Below the pieces are notes generated by a model that made no database searches, was not told where the DNA came from, and was given only the letters and a program-made list of their open reading frames with translations. 64,000 nucleotides of DNA from Eukaryota sp. TZLM1-RC (taxonomy: Eukaryota > Metamonada: BaSk clade). Where the stretch lies: contig JAUPSS010000004.1 of assembly GCA_040285825.1 (NCBI GenBank), positions 6,579,658-6,643,657 on the forward strand, written 5' to 3'. The translations under genes were made by a program, and so were the position numbers. Of the stretch, positions 34,434 through 42,598 are shown piece after piece. The first letter of the stretch is position 1, and the number at the start of each line of letters is the position of its first letter.

Positions 34434-34830
34434 GAGGTTGATGAGTACCAATAAGGTTTAAGAACCTACGAAGCAAGGTTTTTTCGTCAGAGAACATTCC
34501 TGCCTGAATATCCATAGCAATGTCTGGTAATCTGCTGACTTGAGGACTCATTCTCAACATAAGTGAATATTTACTCTCCAAAAAAAATTATGGCGATCAA
34601 ATTTACCATTAACAATCGAAATTAAATACACTTTTTGATCTAAAATCCACTGACCCATATGCTCATCAGTTTTCTTTTCAAAAGATTTGCACCCTCTTTT
34701 CTCTTTCTGTTGATAATCTCGTCAGGAGGGAGAAATTGGCCATCATGATTTTGGTAAAGATAACCATCCTGATAGGTTTCAAGATCAAAGCACATAACAG
34801 TGGAAAATTTTAATTTAAGTCATTGATTTG
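34434..34830 (-). pseudogene. Probable 5' part of Fanzor F4, cut off by the LTR element
   Basis: Open segments MCFDLETYQDGYLYQNHDG (34770 region) and MLRMSPQVSRLPDIAMDI with FSDEKTLLRRFLNLIGTHQPHC run on the same strand up to the LTR insertion. Without the insert, GTHQPHC would lead into the F4 frame after a one-base shift. No Fanzor motif lies here, so assignment rests on position. Confidence 0.4.
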
Positions 34831-35172
34831 AATTGAATCAATGGATCAGACTTGAAGCCACTAAAGTTCTGCTCAATTTTTCTGATCATACTTGGTTTCA
34901 ATGCTTTTTTTGTCAAAATCTTCCTGTTCTCGCTATTCAACATGGTATTCTCAATACAAATTTTTGGGTTCAGTGCTTTTTTTTTCGCTTACGCGTTGAT
35001 GTTTGTTGGTCAAAAATCGCATTTGTAATAATTTTTGATGTAGGAGTTGATTTCAAATTAGATCTTCTATTTCTGGAACCAGGATTTGGTTCAACATCTA
35101 ACCCATTGTTAAATCAACCGTAAATGGGTTTGTTGATAGAAGATGTTGGCAGCTACTGGATTGAAAAGATAA
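34831..35172 (-). pseudogene. Decayed reading frame with 2A-like peptide motif
   Basis: The reverse strand at about 35104-35076 encodes GLDVEPNPGS, close to the D-V-E-x-N-P-G-P of 2A-like peptides, which occur at the N-terminus of some non-LTR retrotransposons. The final Pro is Ser. The frame continues RNRRSNLKSTPTSK... and stops. Possibly the start of a LINE or of the F4 mobile element. Confidence 0.35.
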
Positions 35173-35765
35173 ATTATAAACACAATAATCAAACTCAACA
35201 TTATCAAAATACCAATTTAAGACACAACATCCCGTATCTAAAGTGCAAGAATCTTTTTTTTACCTTATTTATATCTATTCAACAACAAATATGAAATACA
35301 CAATTAAAACTCCACATCCTCAAAACCTGCCTCCCCTACATCAAAACAATTAATCGCTAAAGATTCAGAAAATTTCCCAAAAGAAGATAGTGAATCAGAA
35401 ATTAGTGTTACCATTCCCTTAAAAATAGAAAATACAATCCTGTTTTGCCAGTAAACACGATCTAAAGTAAGCGAGAATCTAAAACACAAAAATGAACAAA
35501 CTCATAAACATTGAAACAACAATGTAAAACAAAAAATATACAAAAGAAACATCCTACATCTACAGTACAAGTACCTAAACCAAAAAAATCAACAAAATCA
35601 AAAACATCAAAGTAACAACAATGTAAAACAAAACACAAACAAGAACAACAGTCCATATCTACAATACAAATAGCTAAACCACAAAAAACAACAAACTCAA
35701 TAACATCGAAATAACAATTCCAAACAAAACACAAAGAAGAACATCCCATATCTAAGGTTATTAGC
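35173..35765. repeat. Minisatellite, about 98-bp unit, interrupted by a LINE
   Basis: Units share AACAAACTCAATAACATCGA-type starts, AACAATGTAAAACAAAACAC middles and CATCCCATATCTA ends. About three lie at 35480-35765 and one at 35173-35250. LINE A copy 4 separates them. The reverse frame across the repeat encodes a Cys/Phe-rich pseudo-protein that should not be called a gene. Confidence 0.75.
35254..35460 (-). mobile_element. Non-LTR retrotransposon family A, copy 4 (3' 200 bp only)
   Basis: Contains the last 60 codons and tail of family A. Flanks TCTAAAGTGCAAGAATC (35237-35253) and TCTAAAGTAAGCGAGAATC (35461-35479) look like a slightly diverged target duplication. Confidence 0.85.
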
Positions 35766-35773
35766 ACCTTGTC

Positions 35774-36031
35774 TCATTCAACAGCACCCATATCATGGCT
35801 CACATGATGACTGTAAAAAGTGCAATACTCTACCCCCACGGAAAAATCAGAACGACGATTCCGATAGGAAATCGAGGCACTGACCTTCCGTTTATTCCTG
35901 TGAAGCAGGATGACTGTTCTTGACTGAGGAGTTCGGGAGGAAGTACTCTGCTGTTCTGTAAAGAACAGGTTGAAGGAGGAGGTGGGAACCGGGTCGGTAA
36001 CCTCGTTATCCTTTTTCTCGTTTCGCTGCAT
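35774..36031 (-). CDS. Hypothetical small protein, divergent from the VHS-GAT gene
   Basis: 85 codons from ATG 36031 (MQRNEKKDNEVTDPVP...). The frame is open further upstream (HVRHSVRQRDYLDSPHSSN). The second half is basic (LLHRNKRKVSASISYRNRRSD). No family recognised. A second overlapping frame starting MSDIVSDSE (about 36090) is an alternative, and a short intron could join the two. Confidence 0.35.
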   Translation of the reverse strand: MQRNEKKDNEVTDPVPTSSFNLFFTEQQSTSSRTPQSRTVILLHRNKRKVSASISYRNRRSDFSVGVEYCTFYSHHVSHDMGAVE

Positions 36032-36185
36032 GATGTTAGAAGAATGGGGAGAGTCAAGATAATCTCGCTGTCTGACACTATGTCTGACATGCTGATTGCA
36101 ATTTCTAATTGATTGCTAATTTCCACAATTACAAATTGTGATTCCAATAATTGCAGTTCAAGTGCACCAGCATCAACTAAACCCT

Positions 36186-37163
36186 ATGGCTCGTCTTGCG
36201 TCTCTTCTACATTCTGCAGTAGATCATCGACTCAGTGAACCTAATCCACAACTTCATGTGCAGATTTGTGACATTCTCAACCGATCTCCTTCCACTCACA
36301 ATGAAATTTGTATATTTATCAGCAAGCATTTACTAAAAGATGACAAAGTAGCCTCACTAACACTTACTCTACTTGAGTCCACCCTTAAAAATGGATCATC
36401 AAGCTTCAACTCAACTGTAGCACTATCAGATATCCCACTCGCATTAACACAATTAATACAGAAAACTAGATCACTCACAGTTAGACAGCAGATACTATCC
36501 ATGTGTTGCTCTTTTCAGGCACTGGCTACTTGTTCCTATGAATTGGTTTCTCTAGGTCTTTTGAAGGAAAGTAGCATAAAGTTTCACCAAGCACCAGATC
36601 CTTCTCAATCAATCACGGAGTTAATCAATCAAATTAACATTCAGTCTTCTTTGGTCAATGATGTGATTAGCTTAATAAAGACCGGTGATGACTCATCAAA
36701 AGCAACCCTACCTATAGTACGGGAAAACCTTGAACAATCCTATAATAAACTCTCAGAGGTTGTTTCCTCAAATGTTGATGGGATAAGTGAAGAAAAGCTA
36801 GCTCAAGCTTTTGAATCAATTGACAACTCTTCAGGATTACTTACTCAGATTGAAACCTTGCTTACAGGAGGAAGCTTGGCTGAAGAGAAGAATGAACCTC
36901 CAGTCCAGATTGAATCAGTTTTGGTTGAGATTGACTCTCCTACGATTTCTGTGACGTCTACCGAGTCTGTTGCGGTCAAGGAGTCTTGCTTGGTCAATAC
37001 TGATGATGAAAGTGATTTGTCGATTTCCCCACCCCCACTTTCCAGTAGTAGATCGAGAAGGAAACAGTTAATAACCACTTCTCCTGAATCAAGTTGTCAA
37101 TCACGTGTTTCCCAGACACCAAGAGACGAGTTACTGGATGTTATGGAAGATAATTGTGAATAG
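36186..37163 (+). CDS. VHS-GAT domain adaptor (TOM1/GGA-like)
   Basis: 325 residues from ATG 36186. Residues about 5-125 resemble a VHS domain (LLHSAVDHRLSEPNPQLHVQ, ICDILNRSP, LTLLESTLKNG). Residues about 160-225 resemble a GAT three-helix bundle (SSLVNDVISLI, LPIVRENLEQSYNKLSEVV). VHS-GAT proteins bind ubiquitinated cargo, Arf or clathrin at Golgi and endosomes. The acidic, Ser-rich tail has no GAE ear, so TOM1-like is more likely than GGA. The frame is open upstream to GTG 36138, but ATG 36186 is the first ATG. Confidence 0.75.
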   Translation: MARLASLLHSAVDHRLSEPNPQLHVQICDILNRSPSTHNEICIFISKHLLKDDKVASLTLTLLESTLKNGSSSFNSTVALSDIPLALTQLIQKTRSLTVRQQILSMCCSFQALATCSYELVSLGLLKESSIKFHQAPDPSQSITELINQINIQSSLVNDVISLIKTGDDSSKATLPIVRENLEQSYNKLSEVVSSNVDGISEEKLAQAFESIDNSSGLLTQIETLLTGGSLAEEKNEPPVQIESVLVEIDSPTISVTSTESVAVKESCLVNTDDESDLSISPPPLSSSRSRRKQLITTSPESSCQSRVSQTPRDELLDVMEDNCE

Positions 37164-37618
37164 TTTTTTTTTGGTTTTCCAATTTTGTAAATATCACCTT
37201 TGACTCTGATTATGATTTTGCAACCTTTAATGTTGAAATATTCAATAAATGAATGAAAACTCTGTTTATTCTGCTTTGAAAGGTGTTGTTGTTATTGGAA
37301 TAGTGAACTTGATGCCCTTGTTTCATTTTCTTATTTTGGTAATAATAGAGAAGAAATAGTCTAGATTATTTTGGTTACGATTTCACTACAATTAAACCAA
37401 CCCGGCAGACCTTCACCGAAAGATTTCATTACCAAGGAAATAAATTTCATTGTTGATTTGAGTTTTCTATAATTTAAGCATAAAAGGTGATTATATGAAC
37501 TTGCAGAAAAGATTCGTCAAAACAAGCAGTAAACAAGTGCTAAAAGAGACGCATTTATAAACCCCAACAACAACATTTGCGCTTACCTAATCAAATGTAC
37601 AATATAAAACATCAGAGC
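37164..37618. other. Spacer between convergent VHS-GAT and KISH
   Basis: AT-rich; nothing recognised. Confidence 0.55.
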
Positions 37619-37837
37619 CTAAGAGAACAAGTGTTTAAAGGAAACAACGATACAAGCAATAGCTACCAACGGGCTCAAACGTTCACCTATCCGTGCAGCT
37701 TTGTAGAAAACACCAGAAAAACCTGATGAACTGGCTTGTAGAAGCTTCAATCGCCTCTTTACCAAGGTAGATGTACAAATGACCAACAAAACAATTGATA
37801 TAATCGAACCAAGATTTAGTATAGCTTTGAGAGGCAT
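37619..37837 (-). CDS. KISH / TMEM167 small membrane protein
   Basis: 72 residues, the usual length of the family, which acts in the early secretory pathway at the Golgi. Family features seen: hydrophobic N-terminal segment AILNLGSIISIVLLVICTST, the loop GFSGVFYKAARIGERLSP, and the second membrane segment LVAIACIVVSFKHLF. The ARIGER-x-SP stretch is diagnostic. Single exon. Start ATG lies in TAGCCGATG (37843-37835). Fanzor F5 ends 28 nt upstream. Confidence 0.93.
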   Translation of the reverse strand: MPLKAILNLGSIISIVLLVICTSTLVKRRLKLLQASSSGFSGVFYKAARIGERLSPLVAIACIVVSFKHLFS

Positions 37838-37856
37838 CGGCTAATAGCAAAGTAAT
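37835..37856 (-). promoter_or_regulatory. TAGCCGATG start motif of KISH
   Basis: The 9-mer is exact. The upstream half-site at the same 4-nt spacing is weak (about 8 of 13 matches to TGACATTTTTGTG). Confidence 0.5.
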
Positions 37857-37864
37857 ATTAAGTA

Positions 37865-37955
37865 CTGTGAGTGGAAATCCAAATGCATTTACCAAACCTA
37901 CATTGGAAATCCATTCTTCATAACAACTCCAGACTCTATTGAGCTGCCACTTCGT
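37865..37955 (-). ncRNA. Candidate Fanzor guide-RNA scaffold / right end (F5)
   Basis: The 91 nt after the ORF stop match F6 at 87 of 91 positions with no gaps. Homology then ends abruptly at CCACTCACAG. Known Fanzor guide RNAs are encoded at the 3' end of the gene, with the guide read from flanking DNA. Inference. Confidence 0.45.
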
Positions 37956-38508
37956 TTAAGATGGACTGTTATTTTCTTCTACAGAGATCTTCTTGACTAC
38001 TCCCATTTTAGTTCCCCCCTGTCTTCTTTGACCACCTGATGAGGATGTGCTTGTTTCAGGAACTTGCGATGGACAGTTTGTTCTGTTCTGGCCTTCTCCG
38101 CGACATATACCACATCTCGGTTTTTTGTCCTTCTCAGCAGTCTTCTTTTTCTGATCTCTCTGTGAAGTAGATGATCCATTTTCGAAATCTTTTGTTTGAG
38201 TTTTTGGTCTCTCGAAAATGGATGGTCTACCTTCACCGTTGATTGCAGATGTGATAATGGAATATATATATTTATGGCAGAGTTGAAGTCTCTATTCCAA
38301 TACGTGCTGCACGTCTGACACTTCACTAAACCCCATGGTGTTGATTTTGCTTTTTCTTCTAGTGAATCCTTCTGCTCACCCCATTCTTGTTGAAAATCTC
38401 TATTTCTAGTAGGATTGTTTTGATTCAATAGTTCAATTTCTTGTTTCAACTTTTTTGCTTTTTTTAGTTGTCGTTTGCCCTTAGGACCTAACACTTTAAT
38501 ACTAGAAA
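37865..38508 (-). pseudogene. Fanzor F5, C-terminal fragment (F6 family)
   Basis: Homology to F6 begins at SSIKVLGPKGKRQLKK (38508) and includes QEWGEQKDSLEEKAKSTPWG and LVKCQTCSTYWNRDFNSAINIY, the second CxxC plus an intact RuvC-III Asp. The first CxxC, RuvC-I and RuvC-II are absent. After a frameshift near 38150 a zinc-knuckle remnant CGICRGEGQNRTNC is seen, with His replaced by Gln, then the shared C-terminus NNSPS and a stop at 37956. Sense orientation with KISH. Confidence 0.88.
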
Positions 38509-39238
38509 AAGACCCAAAAGTATAAATAAATAAAAATTCATGATGCTCATTACTAATGAATGCTGTCTTAAAATTGAAGGACTCAAACTGTCGTGTTGTT
38601 GCCAAAGACATCCACAACTTGAAAAGTATTGTGACCATTACTGAAGATTACCTATTACTCATTGACCTATTGATTAACCTATTAGCTGAAGAATTTGATG
38701 AATCAATATTGCGCGAAAGTACCAGATGTTGAAACGATGAAGATTCAACACAATAGATATTTTTGAATAGAACAATACATAAAAATATCAATAGTAGAAA
38801 CAGAATGTTTTTATTGGGGATTCTACATAGTATAGCATCAAAAACAATGTGCAGTATATATAAAACTGCAACACTAAGAAAACAAAGAAACTGAAAAATA
38901 GTAAAGTTTGAAACCTCACACTTCGGATAAATGCAGAAAATTGTACATCTTCGTAATGGATTTGGCAATAGAAAAAAATATCTAAAGTGTTACGCGTCGG
39001 AAATCGGCGCTCGCGTGATATCTGAGCTACGTGAGAGCCGATGCTTTACAGCTTTCCATTTGAATTAAGTGCACTGCGTAGAGAAGGAAGATTGTGATGG
39101 GATAGAAGAAGAGCGTGGGTGTTGTGAATTTGAAATTAAGCACATAAAATTGAACCTGAGTTGCAAATCACTGTGAGCAACCAAATTGAACATGACAGCA
39201 GATTGTTTCTTAAATCTTTTCACATTCTTTAAACCCTT
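38509..39238. other. Divergent promoter region before PRP6
   Basis: Around 38988-39040 is a GC-richer island with ACGCGTCGG and GAGCCGATG, about 200 nt before the PRP6 ATG. The remaining reverse frame (38968-38648) starts at TTG and is only a hydrophobic AT-rich artefact. Confidence 0.45.
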
Positions 39239-41947
39239 ATGTCACAAACGCCTTCTCTAGGCTATCATCCTTCACAAAAAGTAGACTTTGGACCTCCTCC
39301 ACCTGGATATGTTGCTGGAGTTGGCCGTGGTGTTATAAACACCCATACCACTGGTGGTGCCTTAGATGGTGGTGGAAGATTCAAAGGTAAGCGTATCCCT
39401 GGTCAACCTGCTGAATCTGCCCAAGTTGATCCATTCTCTGTCAACCCTGCTGCTGAGCTTGAAGGTGAGAAAATGTGGAGCAACATTGACTCTATATTGG
39501 AATTACCAAAGAAAAGACGCAGTAAATCACAAAACAGTCAATCAAAAGATCAGTCAACGTCTCTCTCAGTCAAGCCCATTTTGACCAAATTGAGAGCTGA
39601 TGAATGGGGAATGATTCCTGACGCAGGTGATCCATTAGCCAGGGAACTCCGCAACGAAGGTTCTGAGTTGAAGGAGAAGTGGACTCCCGTTCCAGACACT
39701 TATTTGGCAACCTCTCATAATCAGTTGCAGTCAAATATCCTAGTTGCCAGGTTAGAATCGACATCCAGTTCACTCAAGCAGGACGACGTTGACGTTGCTG
39801 ACTACCTTCGTCAGTTAAGAGAGCAGGAAACAGAGGAAGGAAAAGACCAAGGTGAGTTTGAGGATGTGGAGGGTATGACGAAGGTGTTGACCAAGTTGAG
39901 AAGACAAAACCCAAAATCACCAGCTGTATGGCTGTCCTCAATCAAAGCAGCTGAACAAAAAGGGGAGATCACCAAAGCAAGACAGTTTGCATTGGAAGGT
40001 TGTTCTCAGTGTCCTGCTAGCGAAGGTTTGTGGGTGGCGGCAGGACGATTGCTACCCCCTTTAGAAGCTAAAAAAGCCTTGATTAAGGGGACCAAGTCTT
40101 TACCCCAAAGTGAAGACATTTGGTTATACTTGGTAGAGTTGACTTTGAGTGACAGGGAAAGAATTGATTTGTTGAGAGAGGCGGTGGAGTATTGTAGGTC
40201 GTCGGAAAAGCTTTGGAGGCTTTTGGTTGACCAATATTCGATTGACAACCCTGACAAGCGGAATATTTTGGTGAGCTCTATTGAAAGCTGTCCTGATTGC
40301 TTGGATTTTAAAGCAGAGTACCTAGAATTTTGTATTAGTCATGATCTGTCGTCTCTAGTCAAGGAAACCAGTCAACAACTTTCTTTGATTGATTTGATTG
40401 ACAAGGCTGGTAATTATCTCGACATTATTTCATCTGTAAAAGCTGAAACCGAGGCTATATTAAACCAACAATTCATTATTAATTTAGGGGAAAAGTTTAA
40501 TAATTTTATTGTTTCTTTCTCTACACAATTGAAGGATAAGGGTTTTTATTTGTCTTGTTTCATTGTGTTACATCACGTGAGAAAGATCAAAAATCAGAAT
40601 TTAGAAGACTTTAACCAGTTTTTGATTGATAACAAGCTTCATGACTTTGTCTTAAGTACATTCATTTCTGAATTTGTGGTCAACAATAATGTTACTCTTT
40701 GGAAATCATTTATTAAGAACCAGATCAGGGATCTTGATAGTCTTAATTCGAATTGTTCATTTTCCAACAGTTTGAGTTTACTATTATTTTATCAATTTTC
40801 AAAGCTCAATTCCAGCACAATTCCTAGTGACTTTATCAGAGTTTCTGAAAATTCCAACAATTTATTATCATTATCTCTTAATCTTGCTTTAAATGCTCAC
40901 CCCAAGTCACCAATGATTTACTCATCGTTTTCAAAAGCCTTGCTTTCAATTGGAATGGAAAATGTTTCTTTACCTTATATCAAGGAGTATTTAGTTACTA
41001 TTGCAGATGTTGAACCTTCTGAATTGGATTCATTATCTCTTTTAGTCTTAGACTATTGCCGAATTATTTTTAATAATTCCGGTTTAATTGAACTGAAGCC
41101 TGTCACCGATTTAATTCAATCATTTTTTGAGAAATCTATCCATACACCACTTTTATTCAACATTATCGGTCAAATTTTGATTGATTGTGGCGAAAGGGAT
41201 CAAGCTTTGGCTGTTATCAGCTCAGGTCTTGAAATTTTTGAAAATGATGAACATTTGTTGAATAGGAAGGTTCGATTATTATCCCAACTTGAAGCAAAAG
41301 AAACAATTTTGAATTTGATTAATAATAGTATCATTATCCCCTCTTTACTCTCTTACTATGTTGAGTTGTCTGTTGAGAATTTGAGTAATCAGATAATTGG
41401 TCGTCTTCGAGCTCTTTTGGAACGTTGTTTGAAAATTTCAAACAGTGACAACTGTAAAGTTTCTCTTTGGCTTATTCTTGTTGATTTTGAGTTGAAAATT
41501 TCCCTAAACTCAGCCTTGTCTGCTATAAGTAGAGCCCTCAAGTCACTCCCTGTTGACTGTAGGGGTCCGTTATACAGTAAATACCTTGAAATTTGCCCGC
41601 CACCATTACGGAAATCTATTACCCGAGAAGCGGTTCAGTTATTGCCTAATTGCCCTTATGTCCTTTCCTCTAGTGGTTTGGTATTGTACCAGCAAGGGGT
41701 ATCGAACAAGGCAAAAAAGTTTATTGAAAGATCTTTGGTTGGGGGCAATGTCAATATTTGGTCTAAATATGTTAAATTTTTGATGACGTCATCACCACAG
41801 AATGACTTGTCCAGAGCCTTGACTATCGTTGATCAATTCGACTCTCTCAGTGGGATTGGTTTGGACTGTGTTTTGTATCAGTCTGGTACCCTATTCTTTT
41901 ATAATTCAAAAATTGTCAAGTTAATGGCTGAAACAATTAATATTTAA
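39239..41947 (+). CDS. PRP6: Pre-mRNA splicing factor PRP6
   Basis: U4/U6.U5 tri-snRNP bridging protein, 902 residues, the usual size. The N-terminal PRP1_N domain is clear: FGPPPPGYVAGVGRG near 18, then DPFSVNPAAELEGEKMWSNIDSILE and ADEWGMIPDAGD. From about residue 210 a series of HAT/TPR-like helical repeats runs to the end (SPAVWLSSIKAAEQKG, SEGLWVAAGRLLP, SEDIWLYLVELTL, SEKLWRLLVDQY). The C-terminal half is more diverged and Leu/Ser/Asn-rich. Single exon. Its presence fits the three spliceosomal introns found. Confidence 0.93.
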   Translation: MSQTPSLGYHPSQKVDFGPPPPGYVAGVGRGVINTHTTGGALDGGGRFKGKRIPGQPAESAQVDPFSVNPAAELEGEKMWSNIDSILELPKKRRSKSQNSQSKDQSTSLSVKPILTKLRADEWGMIPDAGDPLARELRNEGSELKEKWTPVPDTYLATSHNQLQSNILVARLESTSSSLKQDDVDVADYLRQLREQETEEGKDQGEFEDVEGMTKVLTKLRRQNPKSPAVWLSSIKAAEQKGEITKARQFALEGCSQCPASEGLWVAAGRLLPPLEAKKALIKGTKSLPQSEDIWLYLVELTLSDRERIDLLREAVEYCRSSEKLWRLLVDQYSIDNPDKRNILVSSIESCPDCLDFKAEYLEFCISHDLSSLVKETSQQLSLIDLIDKAGNYLDIISSVKAETEAILNQQFIINLGEKFNNFIVSFSTQLKDKGFYLSCFIVLHHVRKIKNQNLEDFNQFLIDNKLHDFVLSTFISEFVVNNNVTLWKSFIKNQIRDLDSLNSNCSFSNSLSLLLFYQFSKLNSSTIPSDFIRVSENSNNLLSLSLNLALNAHPKSPMIYSSFSKALLSIGMENVSLPYIKEYLVTIADVEPSELDSLSLLVLDYCRIIFNNSGLIELKPVTDLIQSFFEKSIHTPLLFNIIGQILIDCGERDQALAVISSGLEIFENDEHLLNRKVRLLSQLEAKETILNLINNSIIIPSLLSYYVELSVENLSNQIIGRLRALLERCLKISNSDNCKVSLWLILVDFELKISLNSALSAISRALKSLPVDCRGPLYSKYLEICPPPLRKSITREAVQLLPNCPYVLSSSGLVLYQQGVSNKAKKFIERSLVGGNVNIWSKYVKFLMTSSPQNDLSRALTIVDQFDSLSGIGLDCVLYQSGTLFFYNSKIVKLMAETINI

Positions 41948-42072
41948 ATTATTATTTTTTCTATTTCTTAAACTTCCAATTTTCTAGAAATTATTTCCCT
42001 CTGTCACTACTGGATTGAAAGAATCAAAAATGATTTACTTTGTGGGCTCTTTTATTCATCTTTCCTTTACAT

Positions 42073-42450
42073 CTAATGTAGTTGTTGCACTTCTTCTATA
42101 CCAGAAGGTTCGCGATAACTACTCTCTTCAGTAGCTCCTCCTAGTAATTCCTGGGAATGTTTGTCAATCACTGCTCCATGAATCAAGCTACCACGTCTAC
42201 CCCCTTTCACTGATTGTCCTGGATTGTAAGTTTTTGTGTTTGGATTCTTCAATTGAATCACCTGCCCTGTTGCTCTGTTGAATGCCGCACCATGTTTACC
42301 TGCTTTCTTTCGCACCATTACCGTTGAGCCTGGCAGGTATGACCCAGCAGCGTAAAAGATTAAGGGTTCTTTTCTTACTTGTTCTATATAGGAAGGGTCA
42401 TGAGGAAGGCGCTCCCCTTTGCGTGTCTTTGATTGTTTACGGGGTGGCAT
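42073..42450 (-). CDS. Small basic orphan protein
   Basis: 125 codons from ATG 42450. Basic N-terminus (MPPRKQSKTRKGERLP), then a Gly/Lys-rich middle (STVMVRKKAGKHGAAFNRATG, SVKGGRRGSLIHG) that suggests a compact nucleic-acid-binding or ribosome-associated protein, and an acidic tail. I recognise no family. Balanced composition and position between two genes support it being real. No organelle-targeting sequence is obvious. Confidence 0.6.
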   Translation of the reverse strand: MPPRKQSKTRKGERLPHDPSYIEQVRKEPLIFYAAGSYLPGSTVMVRKKAGKHGAAFNRATGQVIQLKNPNTKTYNPGQSVKGGRRGSLIHGAVIDKHSQELLGGATEESSYREPSGIEEVQQLH

Positions 42451-42598
42451 TGGATCTTGATTTGTGAATTGGATAGTAGCATTTTCAGTTGTTGGTAGTT
42501 TGGGTATCTTTTAAACTGATATCTTTGTCTTTAATTTCAATATCAAAATCTTTATTTATCAAAAGTTTTGTTTTTATCCCTAATTAATAAATTTACCA

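Noticed and set aside
35465-35767. Cys/Phe-rich 101-codon reverse frame
   Set aside because: It is a translation of the minisatellite; its periodicity follows the DNA repeat.
38648-38968. Hydrophobic 106-codon reverse frame
   Set aside because: Starts at TTG, AT-rich composition explains the hydrophobicity, and it does not align with Fanzor F6.
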